NCBI GenBank assembly: GCA_017860295.1
Contig: JAFNAS010000023.1
Span: 1-36,739 of the forward strand
Length of the DNA: 36,739 bases
Reading direction: 5' to 3'
From: Bacteroidota bacterium
GTDB taxonomy: Bacteria; Bacteroidota; Bacteroidia; Bacteroidales; Paludibacteraceae
The number at the start of each line of letters is the position of its first letter. Within the stretch, counting starts at the first letter, position 1. The translations under genes were made by a program, and so were the position numbers. The notes beneath the pieces were generated by a model. The model saw only the letters and a program-made list of their open reading frames with translations. It did no database searches and was not told the DNA's origin. Positions 24,725 through 34,080 of the stretch are shown piece by piece.

Positions 24725-25582
24725 TTAAGGTTGCGAGATGAAAATAGAATCCCGCGTCACTTCTCTTTTCAGATGGAGAGCCAGACTGATGATATTTGTC
24801 ATACTCTCTACATCATTGTTATAAAACATGACGTTAAGTTTGTGATTTTTAATCGTTTCTCCTTTCAGAGAAACTTTGCGTTGCGAATACAGGTTGATAA
24901 CCTGAACTATCTTATCGAGAGGTTCGTCTTTGAATTTCATTTTTCGGGTGAAACTGATAAGCAGATTATTGTCGATACGATGGGTTTTTTGCCAATGATT
25001 ATCGACGATTGTGGCCTGTTCGCCTGCAACAACATAAGCATATTCTCCGTTCGATTTTTTGGTGACTTTTACTTTGCCTCTAAGGACGGCCAGCTCAAAG
25101 TTCCCTTTTGTGTCGCTTTTTACGTTGAAAGCAGTACCCAATACTTCGACGATAATTTTTTTTGTCTCGATGCGAAATGGCTTTGCGGAGTTTTTCGCAA
25201 TATCGAAGAGGGCATTTCCCTGCATCACAACCTCACGCGAATCATTTGCAAAGCGAGCCGGATAGAAGAGCGAACTGCTTCCGGCAAGATAAACCGTAGA
25301 GCCGTCTTCGAGCGTTTTGACCAGCGTGTTGTTTATATCCATATTACGCATTGAGAGCAGAGGTGCTTTATGTTGCTCGGGGATGAAAAACTTGATAACT
25401 GCTGTGGTAAGGCAGAGAGCCAATACGGCAGCTATCGCCCACTTGAACGTCTGCGATTTGAATATGCTGTGACCCTTTCTCGAATCCGCTATCAGATTTT
25501 CTTCTTGCAACCGTGCTTGTAGTTTGTCCCACGCCTTATCGGTATCAATCTGATGAATGTAGTTGTGATAATTATTGCTCAT
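24725..25582 (-). CDS. FecR-family anti-sigma factor
   Basis: The 285-residue protein has one membrane segment at about residues 48-67 (WAIAAVLALCLTTAVIKFFI). The periplasmic part carries the FecR domain (TLEDGSTVYLAGSSSLFYPARF, REVVMQGNALFDIAKN, KPFRIETKKIIVEVLGTAFNVK, LRGKVKV) followed by a C-terminal DUF4974-like domain (FKDEPLDKIVQVINLYSQRKVSLKG). The cytoplasmic N-terminus (DTDKAWDKLQARLQEE) would hold the sigma factor. It is encoded 10 bases after the ECF sigma gene and 28 bases before the STN-domain gene, the standard surface-signalling order. Confidence 0.94.
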   Translation of the reverse strand: MSNNYHNYIHQIDTDKAWDKLQARLQEENLIADSRKGHSIFKSQTFKWAIAAVLALCLTTAVIKFFIPEQHKAPLLSMRNMDINNTLVKTLEDGSTVYLAGSSSLFYPARFANDSREVVMQGNALFDIAKNSAKPFRIETKKIIVEVLGTAFNVKSDTKGNFELAVLRGKVKVTKKSNGEYAYVVAGEQATIVDNHWQKTHRIDNNLLISFTRKMKFKDEPLDKIVQVINLYSQRKVSLKGETIKNHKLNVMFYNNDVESMTNIISLALHLKREVTRDSIFISQP

Positions 25583-25592
25583 TGTCAGAAGT

Positions 25593-26153
25593 TTATGCGG
25601 AAGTTTGAGTGTTTGTAAAATGCTTTAGTTCTTTGCGCAACAGAGCTAGAGCTTTGGTCATTTCGGCTTCAACCGTTTTTACCGATACCGACAGTTCTTG
25701 TGCTATTTCGCTGTATTTCTTTCCGTCGAATCGGCTCATGCAGAATATCTTGCACTGTCTCTCGGGCATCCGTTTCAATGATATCGATAGCTGAGCTTCA
25801 AGTTCCTTGTATTCCAGTTCATCGATCGGGGTAGAGGTTTCGTTTTCTATGAATCCATTTATTGCCTTTTCCTTGTAATTTTCCTCTACCTGTACATGTC
25901 TCAGGTAATGAAAGGCTCGGTTGCGGGCAGCCTGATAGAGATACGATTTCAGCGATAAACGAATTTTCAGTTGCTCCCGCTCTTTCCATAAGAGGAAAAA
26001 GAGATCCTGAACAATTTCTTCGGCAACCGGCAGGTCGTTGAGATATGAATTGGCATACCGGCACAACGGTGCATAATGGTTGCGGAAGAGCTTTTCAAAG
26101 GCTTTCAGATCGTTATTCCGTATCTTCGAAAGAAGCAACAGTTCGTCCAGCAT
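25593..26153 (-). CDS. ECF sigma factor, Bacteroidota FecI-like group
   Basis: The 186-residue protein has region 2 (FEKLFRNHYAPLCRYANSYL, AEEIVQDLFFLLWKERE, LKSYLYQAARNRAFHYLRH) and region 4 (LKRMPERQCKIFCMSRFDGKKYSEIAQELSVSVKTVEAEMTKALALLRKEL). This is the sigma-70 family version paired with FecR in Bacteroidota. It should drive the operon or a few surface genes when FecR releases it. A housekeeping-type -7 box is at 26203-26210. The 416-residue paralogue of its operon's third gene is encoded just upstream and may be a target. Confidence 0.95.
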   Translation of the reverse strand: MLDELLLLSKIRNNDLKAFEKLFRNHYAPLCRYANSYLNDLPVAEEIVQDLFFLLWKEREQLKIRLSLKSYLYQAARNRAFHYLRHVQVEENYKEKAINGFIENETSTPIDELEYKELEAQLSISLKRMPERQCKIFCMSRFDGKKYSEIAQELSVSVKTVEAEMTKALALLRKELKHFTNTQTSA

Positions 26154-26202
26154 AGTATCGGTTCGGTTTAATAAGAAGTATCTAATTGAACGAAAGAATA
26201 TT

Positions 26203-26210
26203 CAAAGATA
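26203..26210 (-). promoter_or_regulatory. -7 box of the sigma-fecR operon
   Basis: TATCTTTG on the minus strand, 50 bases before the sigma-factor start and downstream of the terminator at 26245-26307. Confidence 0.65.
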
Positions 26211-26244
26211 CATGATAATCTTGCGATTGCCATATCGGAAGATG

Positions 26245-26307
26245 AAAAAGTACTTCGAACACAGTATGCAGTACACAGGTGAAAATCTGCGTGCTGCATA
26301 CTTGTGT
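26245..26307 (-). terminator. Terminator of the 416-residue gene
   Basis: 13-base (26259-26271) and 14-base (26294-26307) arms pair completely except for one bulged T. On the minus strand they are followed by a T-run (A residues at 26245-26249). It separates this gene from the sigma operon. Confidence 0.75.
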
Positions 26308-26320
26308 ACCGAAGATTTGG

Positions 26321-27571
26321 TTATTTCTGTTTTCTCAGTTTGTTTACGGCTGCATCCAACGATTCGGTCGGGGCGATGATGTTGTAGTTTTCCCAGTATG
26401 TGTTATCGTAAAAAGCCGGGATTTTATCTGTAAATGCCTGATCGGATTTGAAAGATTCTTTATATGAAATAGCTTCGCCGAGCTGTAGACTTCGGTCGGT
26501 CGCTACCATTTCCGAAACCAGATCGTATTTGCTTGAGAACAGGCGACGTTTCCAGTCACATTTGAATTTAGCTTCACTACGAACGTAGTTCAGATAGTAA
26601 ATGCCATTTTGTCTTTTGTAGGTAATCAAAAATGAGAATTCCGACGGTTTGAATCGCAAGCCTATCGGTTTTTTTACCAACATCATATTGGTGGCTTTAT
26701 CGATATCCTGCATATCGAGACTGAACTCAACCCGGGTGAAGGCAAGCGTTTCCTGATCGATGAAATATTTACCGTTGTAAAGTGCGATCGGTAAGGAGAC
26801 ATTCGGTTTAAAACTGATGACGTATTGCATCCGGTTGTCGATGCTGACAGGATCTTCCATGGTGTAGTTGTAGCACGGTAAGATTTCTTTGTCCAACAGC
26901 ACATCCGGGTTTTTTACAACATCGAGCATTACGGCCAGTGTAGGGCCACCCATCAACTTAACGGCCAGTGTATCGGAGGCTTTCTGGCTCAGCAATTCTC
27001 TTCCTTTGAAAATACGTACCCGGTCTTTGATCGTCGAGTGGTCGTAAGAACTTTTGTACAAATTGACAACCGCCTCGGAAATCTGGATATAACGTTTCCC
27101 TTTTTGTGCAGTTTCACGATAAAATCCGGTAAAGAGATCGGCATTTTTACTGTAATTTGAAGAAATTCTATCCATAGCCTGTTCAATGAGTTGTTTGGGC
27201 AATTCGGGTCGGACGATGATTTCTCGCAGCATGCGCAGATTTGGGATCAGGGCGACGACTGTTTCGGTGCTGGTTCCATCTACGGCAATTCGGGCATTCT
27301 TATATGCCAGATGAGAAAACTCGATCTCTTTTGCCTTGAGTGAAGATTTGATTTTTAAGACAAACTCGCCATCGGCATTGGTGATGGTACCGATATTGGT
27401 ACCTGGCACGGATACATTCACATAGCCCAGCGTCTTTTTGGTTTGAGCATCTTTTACAACGCCGCTTACGGTGTAAAAATTTTCTCCCACTTGAGCCGAT
27501 AGTGGAGAAATACTAGCCAATAGCATGACTGTAAGCATACAGCCGAACCATTTTGCGATAGTTGTTTTCAT
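26321..27571 (-). CDS. Carboxypeptidase-regulatory-like protein, paralogue of the STN-domain protein
   Basis: The 416-residue protein has a signal peptide ending near SPLSAQ (residue 27). Residues about 33-115 are a carboxypeptidase-regulatory-like domain (VSGVVKDAQTKKTLGYVNVSVPGTNIGT, GEFVLKI, FSHLAYKNARI). The C-terminal 300 residues match those of the sigma-operon protein: LPKQLIEQAMDRISSNY, LFTGFYRETAQKGKRYIQISEAVV, KYFIDQETLAFTRVEFSLDMQDIDKATN, ITYKRQNGIYYLNYVR. It lacks the STN domain. The C-terminal half is a widespread Bacteroidota type of unknown function, possibly an outer-membrane-associated module. Its own terminator and position upstream suggest separate transcription. Confidence 0.8.
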   Translation of the reverse strand: MKTTIAKWFGCMLTVMLLASISPLSAQVGENFYTVSGVVKDAQTKKTLGYVNVSVPGTNIGTITNADGEFVLKIKSSLKAKEIEFSHLAYKNARIAVDGTSTETVVALIPNLRMLREIIVRPELPKQLIEQAMDRISSNYSKNADLFTGFYRETAQKGKRYIQISEAVVNLYKSSYDHSTIKDRVRIFKGRELLSQKASDTLAVKLMGGPTLAVMLDVVKNPDVLLDKEILPCYNYTMEDPVSIDNRMQYVISFKPNVSLPIALYNGKYFIDQETLAFTRVEFSLDMQDIDKATNMMLVKKPIGLRFKPSEFSFLITYKRQNGIYYLNYVRSEAKFKCDWKRRLFSSKYDLVSEMVATDRSLQLGEAISYKESFKSDQAFTDKIPAFYDNTYWENYNIIAPTESLDAAVNKLRKQK

Positions 27572-27740
27572 ACGATTGAAATTAAGAGGTTGAACACTAT
27601 ATTTTTATTTGTATCAGGCTATATTCCGGTAGCCGTTTTCTTTGCATTACAACACTAAGACCCTTCAGGAAAAATATACCCTAAGATTTTTTCGGGAAAT
27701 TTCGGAAATAACCGCAATGTCACGAGTCACAAAAAACAGT

Positions 27741-27748
27741 TACCTTTG
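27741..27748 (+). promoter_or_regulatory. -7 box of the DJ-1/panE-like unit
   Basis: TACCTTTG matches TAnnTTTG, 26 bases before ATG 27775. Confidence 0.7.
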
Positions 27749-27774
27749 CCATCAATTAAACTTCAAACAAACAC

Positions 27775-28395
27775 ATGAACGCCTATCTTTACGTATTCGA
27801 TACACTTTCCGATTGGGAAATCGGGTATATTACAGCCGAACTTAATACCGGAAGATTTTTTAAACAATCGACAAATCCTTTGCGTGTTATCACAATTGCC
27901 AATAAAAAAGATACGGTGAAGACAATGGGAGGTATTCGCATCTTGCCCGATCAGACGGTGGCGGAAACGGTATTTACCGATAACGATCTGCTTCTACTTC
28001 CCGGCGGCGAAACATGGCTGGAAGATATTCACTTGCCGATACTCTCTGTGGTAACCGAGTATTTGCCGAAAGGGTTGATAGTCGGAGCCATTTGTGGCGC
28101 TACCATGGCACTGGCAAAGACTGGAATTCTTGATACGCGGAAACATACCAGCAACGACCTGAATTTTCTGCAACAAGTTTGCCCCGACTATATAGGTTCC
28201 GAACTCTATGTCAATGAACCGGCTGTGACCGATGGCAATCTTATTACGGCTCCAGGTACGGCTCCGCTTGAGTTTGCACAGCATATTCTCAAACGTCTCG
28301 ATGTGTTTAAACCGGAGTCTTTGGATGCCTGGTGTGCTTTGCATAAGTTCAAAGATTCAAGTTATTTTTATGCCTTGTTAGCCTCTCTTCAATAG
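27775..28395 (+). CDS. DJ-1/PfpI (type 1 glutamine amidotransferase-like) protein
   Basis: The 206-residue protein starts with a Rossmann-like strand (MNAYLYVFDTLSDWEIGYI). It carries LLLLPGG and the nucleophile elbow VGAICGATMALA with Cys107, followed by GILDTRKHTSND and LITAPGTAPLEFA. This arrangement fits the DJ-1/PfpI superfamily. The second half, ending in a helical SLDAWCALHKFKDSSYFYAL, resembles the branch annotated as glutamine amidotransferase or putative protease. Activity cannot be told from sequence: deglycase, hydratase or chaperone roles are all described in the family. A panE-like gene follows 38 bases later. Confidence 0.85.
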   Translation: MNAYLYVFDTLSDWEIGYITAELNTGRFFKQSTNPLRVITIANKKDTVKTMGGIRILPDQTVAETVFTDNDLLLLPGGETWLEDIHLPILSVVTEYLPKGLIVGAICGATMALAKTGILDTRKHTSNDLNFLQQVCPDYIGSELYVNEPAVTDGNLITAPGTAPLEFAQHILKRLDVFKPESLDAWCALHKFKDSSYFYALLASLQ

Positions 28396-28433
28396 GCAAC
28401 AATCTATTTTAATTTTCTCAAAAACAGAGTCGG

Positions 28434-29357
28434 ATGTCATTAAAATATGCAGTAATCGGCAGCGGAGCCCTTGGCGGATTCTATGGCGGAAAGCTGGCAC
28501 ATGCCGGCAAGGATGTTCGTTTTTTGTTTCACAACGATTATCAGTTTGTTGTTGACAACGGATTGAAGGTCGATTCGGTTACCGGTAATTTTCATCTTGC
28601 CAATGTTCGAGCTTACCGGTCGACAGCCGATATGCCGAAGGCCGACGTGGTATTAGTCTGTCTGAAAACAACCAATAATCACTTACTTAAAACGCTTCTT
28701 CCGTCGATACTTCATTCAGATTCGGTGATTGTACTGATACAAAACGGACTGGGAGTGGAGGCCGATGTCGCTCTCGATTTTCCGCAACAACCCATTGCCG
28801 GGGGATTAGCGTTTATCTGTTCCAATAAAATTGGTGACGGGCATATTGCACATCTCGATTACGGGAAACTGAATATTGGTGTTTTTCAGGGAGATATAAA
28901 TTCTGTTTTGGAACAAATAAAAGCCGATTTTGCCGAAGCGGGAGTACCGACAGAAGTGTCGCCTGATCTGATGCAAGCCCGCTGGCAAAAACTGGTGTGG
29001 AATATTCCCTACAATGGCATGACTGTCGTACTAAACACGACAACCGACCGTTTGATGCGGGATGCTTCGACCCGGCAGCTTTCGTATGAACTGATGCTGG
29101 AAGTGGTAACGGGAGCCCGTGCTTGTGGCATAGAAGTTAAAGAGAGTTTTGCCGACAAAATGATGGAGCTGACCGACAGCATGACACCGTATGCCCCGAG
29201 TATGAAACTCGACTTTGACCATAAGCGGCCGATGGAGATCGAGTATATCTATACACGTCCTGTAAAAACAGCTCTTAAAGCCGGTTACAATATGAAAAAG
29301 GTAGCCATGCTTGAATTTCAGTTGCGCTTCATTCAATCGGGTTTGTCCGAACGGTAA
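28434..29357 (+). CDS. 2-dehydropantoate 2-reductase (ketopantoate reductase) family protein
   Basis: The 307-residue protein has the N-terminal NADPH-binding motif YAVIGSGALGGFYGGKLAHAG, followed by ADVVLVCLKTTNNH, VIVLIQNGLG and the C-terminal helical domain with RWQKLVWNIPYNGM, the usual Lys/Asn catalytic region, and YAPSMKLDFDHKRPMEIEYI. PanE reduces ketopantoate to pantoate in pantothenate synthesis. The family has many paralogues with other 2-keto acids as substrates, so I leave out the symbol. It is probably co-transcribed with the DJ-1-like gene. Confidence 0.88.
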   Translation: MSLKYAVIGSGALGGFYGGKLAHAGKDVRFLFHNDYQFVVDNGLKVDSVTGNFHLANVRAYRSTADMPKADVVLVCLKTTNNHLLKTLLPSILHSDSVIVLIQNGLGVEADVALDFPQQPIAGGLAFICSNKIGDGHIAHLDYGKLNIGVFQGDINSVLEQIKADFAEAGVPTEVSPDLMQARWQKLVWNIPYNGMTVVLNTTTDRLMRDASTRQLSYELMLEVVTGARACGIEVKESFADKMMELTDSMTPYAPSMKLDFDHKRPMEIEYIYTRPVKTALKAGYNMKKVAMLEFQLRFIQSGLSER

Positions 29358-29464
29358 CATCTTGCTATATCGTTTCAAATTGCACAGAAATGGTAAATAA
29401 TCCAAATATCGGAGTTCATTCGAACCGCTGCATCGCAACACTTTATCCCACCGCTAAAAAATAG

Positions 29465-29472
29465 TATCTTTG
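29465..29472 (+). promoter_or_regulatory. -7 box of lptD
   Basis: TATCTTTG, 30 bases before ATG 29503. It overlaps the TTG at 29470 that would open a longer frame, so the longer start is unlikely. Confidence 0.7.
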
Positions 29473-29502
29473 CAAGATAATTTTTGCCGTCAAAATCGTC
29501 GC

Positions 29503-32253
29503 ATGCTTCGAAATAAAGTATTAATAATAAGCGTATTGCTTGGCTTTTTTCTATTGCTGTTTGTCTCAGTATCAGCAAAAATAACCCCTCCGCAAGACGG
29601 TAAAAAGCTTTCGGGAGATACGCTTCGCCGCGTGGCCACTGTCGATTCGGTATCGTTGAAACCGAAGAAAAAGAAACAGCAAATCAATGATATTATCAAT
29701 TATCAGGCCGAAGATTCTATTGTTTTTTATGGTAACGGAACCGGTTACATGTATGGTAAAGGCAATGTGAAATACCAGAAAATGTCGCTTGAAGCCGACT
29801 ACATTCGGATGAATATGGATAGCAGTCGGGTATATGCTTCGGCGGTGAAGGATTCTACAGGCACACTGGTTGGGAAACCGGTTTTTAAAGACGAAAGTAA
29901 TGAGTTTACTTCCAACGAGCTAAACTACAATTTCAATTCCAAAAGAGGATTGATTCATCATACCGTGACTCAACAGGGAGAAGGCTTTGTTGTGAGTGAA
30001 ACCTCTAAAATCACTCCCGACAAAATGATTAACATGATAGACGGGAAGTACACCACCTGCGACGATCACGAACATCCTCATTTTTACCTGCAAATGACCA
30101 AAGCCAAGGTGAAACCCAAGGGTTTCATTGTGGCAGGCCCAGCTTACCTTGTTATAGAAGATGTTCCTTTGCCGATAGCCATTCCGTTCGGCTATTTTCC
30201 GTTTAACGACAAATATTCGTCTGGAGTAATTATGCCGGCCTATGGCGATGATTTTACCCGGGGATTCAATTTGCATAACGGAGGATATTATTTTGCCCTG
30301 AGTGATTATGTCGATTTGGCTCTTACCGGAGATATTTATACCAAAGGAACCTGGGCTATTAATGGTACCAGCTCGTATGTGAAACGGTATAAATATCGAG
30401 GAAATTTCAATTTCAGCTACCGCAACGATGTAACAAGTGAAAAGGATATGCCGGATTATGCTAAAACAAATAGTATGAGCCTTCAGTGGACGCATAGTCA
30501 GGATAGCAAGGCGTCTCCATATTCTAAGTTATCATCCAGCGTCAATTTTTCAACTACCAGCTATAATCGAAGCAATATCGATAATGTATACAATACGACC
30601 CTGATGTCGCAAAACACGAAAACATCCTCCATTAACTATACAAAAAGCTTTCCTGAAAACTCCTGGACGATTACGGGGAATGCCAACGTCACGCAGGTAA
30701 CATCGGATACGACCATTAGTTTGACATTGCCATCTCTTAGTATTGCGTCAGGGACGCTTTATCCATTTAAACGTAAAGTATCTGTTGGAAATCAGAAATG
30801 GTATGAAAAAATTACGCTTACTTATGCCGGAATAATGTCTAATAGTATTGAGACGAAAGAATACAGTCTGAAGAACTCTTCTTTATCAAGAGATTGGAAA
30901 AACGGGGCACAACATACGCTGTCGACCAACGCATCATTCAGTTTATTCAATTATATTACTATTACTCCGGCCATTAATTACACGGAGCGGTGGTACCTTA
31001 AAAAAATCAATAAGCGTTGGGATACGGCAAAAGATACGGTTTTAAATGATACTGTATCAGGTTTTTTCCGTTCTTACAACTTTAGTACAAGTGTGTCGGC
31101 ACAAACAACATTGTATGGATTTTATATTCCCTGGCGTAAACTGTTCGGCGATAAGATAGACCGTATTCGACATGTGTTTACTCCATCTATTAGTTTTAGT
31201 TTCAATCCCGATTTCAGCGATGCGATATGGGGGTCGTACTCTACTTATAGTAAATACGTGGCAGCAACTACAGCGCATGAAGCGTACGTCGAAAATGTCA
31301 AGTATTCTCCTTTTGAGGGGTCTCTTTACGGTTATCCGGGTGCCGGCAAGTCGGGTGCTATCGGATATTCGTTTACCAACAACATTGAGATGAAGGTGAA
31401 ACAAAAATCGGACACAACCGACCTCCCAGTCTATAAGGTGGTAAGTCTTATCGATAATTTCTCCGTAAGTGGTTCGTATAACTTAGCGGCCGATTCACTT
31501 CAATGGTCAAATATTACGGCCAACTTGCGTATCAAAATGCCTTTTTCAACTAATTCAACTCTGAACATTGGAGGGACATTTGATCCCTATATGTACGGAT
31601 TGAACTCGAGTGGATCGCCGGTTCACATTAACCAGCTCCGGTGGAATCACGGGAAACTGCCCCGTTTTATGGGAACCAGTTTTTCTCAGAGTTTTACGAT
31701 CAATAACGAGACTTTTAAGAAGAAGACAGCTAAAGAAAAAGAGAAAGAGAAAGAGAAGGAAAAACGATTAGCGCCCCTTACAGGCTCCGATTTGTTGAAT
31801 CCCGAATTGGTGGCCAAGCACAAACAGGATTCTATTGCCGAACAAAAGAAGAACGAAAAAAATGAAATAGATGCTGACGGTTATGTGAAGCCGACATTCA
31901 AATGGAGCATATCGGCCAACTACGGAGTACAGTACGGGCAATCCTCTTTCAATTATACAAAAATGGATTATAACATGGCATTGACTCACAGCTTGAGTTT
32001 CAACGGCACGCTATCGCCTACTCCCAAGTGGAATTGTAACTGGTCGGCTACCTACAGTTTTTCTGATAAGAAACTTACTCAGGTAAATCTGGGGATTACC
32101 CGCGACATGCACTGTTGGTCGATGAGCGCTCAGATAGTGCCGGTGGGTTATTATACCTCGTACTCGTTTAAAATAGCCGTTAAGTCGTCGTTGCTGCAAG
32201 ATCTGAAATACGAAAAGCGGAGCAGTTCAGGCGAGAATGTCACGTGGGAATAA
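29503..32253 (+). CDS. lptD: Bacteroidota-type LPS-assembly outer-membrane protein LptD
   Basis: The 916-residue protein starts at ATG 29503 (MLRNKVLIISVLLGFFLLLFVSVSA, a signal peptide). Residues about 55-200 are an OstA/LptA-like jelly-roll (VFYGNGTGYMYGKGNVKYQKMSLEADYIRMNMDSSRVYA). It then has IAIPFGYFPFNDKYSSGVIMPAYGDDFTRGFNLHNGGYYFALSDYVDLALTGDIYTKGTW-type sequence opening a large barrel of repeated amphipathic strands. A charged Lys/Glu stretch at about residues 742-752 (KKTAKEKEKEKEKEKR) is a probable surface or periplasmic loop. LptD inserts lipopolysaccharide into the outer leaflet of the outer membrane. The DUF721 gene follows 6 bases later. Confidence 0.9.
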   Translation: MLRNKVLIISVLLGFFLLLFVSVSAKITPPQDGKKLSGDTLRRVATVDSVSLKPKKKKQQINDIINYQAEDSIVFYGNGTGYMYGKGNVKYQKMSLEADYIRMNMDSSRVYASAVKDSTGTLVGKPVFKDESNEFTSNELNYNFNSKRGLIHHTVTQQGEGFVVSETSKITPDKMINMIDGKYTTCDDHEHPHFYLQMTKAKVKPKGFIVAGPAYLVIEDVPLPIAIPFGYFPFNDKYSSGVIMPAYGDDFTRGFNLHNGGYYFALSDYVDLALTGDIYTKGTWAINGTSSYVKRYKYRGNFNFSYRNDVTSEKDMPDYAKTNSMSLQWTHSQDSKASPYSKLSSSVNFSTTSYNRSNIDNVYNTTLMSQNTKTSSINYTKSFPENSWTITGNANVTQVTSDTTISLTLPSLSIASGTLYPFKRKVSVGNQKWYEKITLTYAGIMSNSIETKEYSLKNSSLSRDWKNGAQHTLSTNASFSLFNYITITPAINYTERWYLKKINKRWDTAKDTVLNDTVSGFFRSYNFSTSVSAQTTLYGFYIPWRKLFGDKIDRIRHVFTPSISFSFNPDFSDAIWGSYSTYSKYVAATTAHEAYVENVKYSPFEGSLYGYPGAGKSGAIGYSFTNNIEMKVKQKSDTTDLPVYKVVSLIDNFSVSGSYNLAADSLQWSNITANLRIKMPFSTNSTLNIGGTFDPYMYGLNSSGSPVHINQLRWNHGKLPRFMGTSFSQSFTINNETFKKKTAKEKEKEKEKEKRLAPLTGSDLLNPELVAKHKQDSIAEQKKNEKNEIDADGYVKPTFKWSISANYGVQYGQSSFNYTKMDYNMALTHSLSFNGTLSPTPKWNCNWSATYSFSDKKLTQVNLGITRDMHCWSMSAQIVPVGYYTSYSFKIAVKSSLLQDLKYEKRSSSGENVTWE

Positions 32254-32259
32254 ATCATT

Positions 32260-32553
32260 ATGAAAAGACAGAACGCACAAACTCTGGGGGATGCCATCCG
32301 TGTTTTCCTGGCGGAAAAGAAAAGCTTTAACCATAAGCTGATGGAAAATCGGGTGGTCAATTCATGGAACGAAATTATGGGTTCGACGGTAGCTTCGTAC
32401 ACTTCAAACGTGGAGATCCGGCGTCAAAAGCTTTATGTAACGCTTACTTCGTCGGTGCTACGGCACAGCCTCTCGTTGTCGAAAGACGAAATAATAAGTA
32501 AAATCAACCGGGTAATGGGTGATGAGGTGGTGGCAGACGTAGTGTTTCGGTGA
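32260..32553 (+). CDS. DUF721 (DciA-like) protein
   Basis: The protein has 97 residues. QTLGDAIRVFLAEKKSFNHKLMENRVVNSWNEIMGSTVASYT and the later LYVTLTSSVLRHSLSLSKDEIISKIN match the short Bacteroidota DUF721 family. Some DUF721 members are DciA, which helps load the replicative helicase DnaB. That function is inferred by family only. It follows lptD by 6 bases and is probably co-transcribed. Confidence 0.85.
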   Translation: MKRQNAQTLGDAIRVFLAEKKSFNHKLMENRVVNSWNEIMGSTVASYTSNVEIRRQKLYVTLTSSVLRHSLSLSKDEIISKINRVMGDEVVADVVFR

Positions 32554-32627
32554 AAACCTCTCCTGACCCTTCCAAGGAAGGGAGATTAAACCTGAAATTT
32601 TGAACTTTTGGAATCCTTAAATTTGTC

Positions 32628-34037
32628 ATGCAGGAATTTCTTCAACATAAAATATTTCGGCTTATTTCGGAAGCAGCCGACGAAATGCAGTGCGAGTGCT
32701 ACGTGATAGGCGGTTATGTGCGCGATCTTTTTCTCAAACGTCATTCGAAAGATATCGACGTGGTGGTGGTAGGAAGTGGGATTGCACTGGCCGAGGCTGT
32801 TGCAAAGAAGTGGGGTAAAAGCACCCATCTGAGTGTGTTCAAAACCTTCGGTACGGCGCAACTGAAAAAAGGAAACGTAGAGGTGGAATTTGTAGGCGCC
32901 CGTCGCGAATCGTATAGTCATGATTCGCGTAAGCCGGTAGTGGCGCCCGGAACGCTTGAGGACGATCAGCGTCGTCGCGATTTTACGGTTAATGCATTGG
33001 CTATTTCTCTTAATAAAGATACGCTGGGTAAGTTGCTCGATCCGTTTAACGGACGGGAGGATATGGAGCAGAAAATACTGCGTACACCGCTTGATCCCGA
33101 TATCACCTTTAGCGACGATCCGTTACGCATGATGCGTGCCATTCGTTTTGCCGCACAATTACAGTTCAGCGTCCATCCCGTTACGTTCGATGCCATTATT
33201 CGCAATCGCGAACGCATTAAAATAATCTCGGCCGAGCGTATTGCCGACGAGTTGAACAAGATGATGATGGCCAAGCATCCGTCCGAAGGCTTCTTTCTGC
33301 TCGATAAATCGGGATTGTTGGAACTTATTTTCCCTGAACTGACTGCACTTAAGGGAGTTGAAACTCGGGCAGGAAAAGGGCATAAAGACAATTTTATCCA
33401 TACGCTGGCAGTGCTCGACAAGTTGGCGTCCCATTCGGACAACCTCTGGTTGCGGTGGGCAGCCGTGTTGCACGACATTGCCAAACCGGTGACCAAACGG
33501 TGGGACGATCAGATCGGCTGGACTTTCCATAACCACAATTTTATCGGAGAAAAGATGATTCCTTCCATTTTCAAACGGATGAAACTGCCGATGAACGAGA
33601 AGATGCGCTTTGTCCAGAAAATGGTATCGCTCCACATGCGCCCCATCGTGCTGAGCGAGGAGGGAGTCAGCGATTCGGCCATCCGTCGGTTGCTGTTTGA
33701 TGCCGGCGACGACATCGACCTGCTGATGCAGCTTTGCGAAGCAGATATTACCTCCAAAAACCAGGTAAAAGTACGCACTCATCTCGAAAACTTCGCATTG
33801 GTACGCCAGAAACTGGTAGACATCGAAACCAAAGATCGCATCCGCAACTGGCAACCTCCTATCGATGGTGTGGAGATAATGAAAATATTCAACCTGCCGC
33901 AGTGCCGTGAAGTGGGACTGTTAAAAAGTGCCATCAAAGATGCCATTCTTGATGGTGAAATCCCCAACGAGTACGATGCCGCCTACCGTTTTCTGATGGC
34001 AAAAGCCATAGAACTGGGTATTGTGAAGCCGTCGTAG
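32628..34037 (+). CDS. cca: CCA-adding tRNA nucleotidyltransferase with HD domain
   Basis: The 469-residue protein has the class II nucleotidyltransferase site near residues 27-47 (IGGYVRDLFLKRHSKDIDVVVVG, with the DxD acidic pair), then the RRxxRDFTVNALA-type segment (RRRDFTVNALAISL), DPLRMMRAIRFAAQL and the ERIADELNKMM region. An HD domain follows (LRWAAVLHDIAKP at about residue 277, later HNHNFIGEKM). The enzyme completes or repairs the 3' CCA end of tRNA without a template. The start at 32628 fits the family N-terminus. The previous gene ends 74 bases upstream. Confidence 0.95.
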   Translation: MQEFLQHKIFRLISEAADEMQCECYVIGGYVRDLFLKRHSKDIDVVVVGSGIALAEAVAKKWGKSTHLSVFKTFGTAQLKKGNVEVEFVGARRESYSHDSRKPVVAPGTLEDDQRRRDFTVNALAISLNKDTLGKLLDPFNGREDMEQKILRTPLDPDITFSDDPLRMMRAIRFAAQLQFSVHPVTFDAIIRNRERIKIISAERIADELNKMMMAKHPSEGFFLLDKSGLLELIFPELTALKGVETRAGKGHKDNFIHTLAVLDKLASHSDNLWLRWAAVLHDIAKPVTKRWDDQIGWTFHNHNFIGEKMIPSIFKRMKLPMNEKMRFVQKMVSLHMRPIVLSEEGVSDSAIRRLLFDAGDDIDLLMQLCEADITSKNQVKVRTHLENFALVRQKLVDIETKDRIRNWQPPIDGVEIMKIFNLPQCREVGLLKSAIKDAILDGEIPNEYDAAYRFLMAKAIELGIVKPS

Positions 34038-34080
34038 ACCAGAGTAGCGGAAGAGTTCAAAAATCAAGGGGAGTTGCGGG

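Noticed and set aside
32618-32625. TAAATTTG as a promoter for cca
   Set aside because: It ends two bases before the start codon, so transcription would begin inside the gene.
33159-33854. 231-codon minus-strand ORF
   Set aside because: Antisense shadow of cca.
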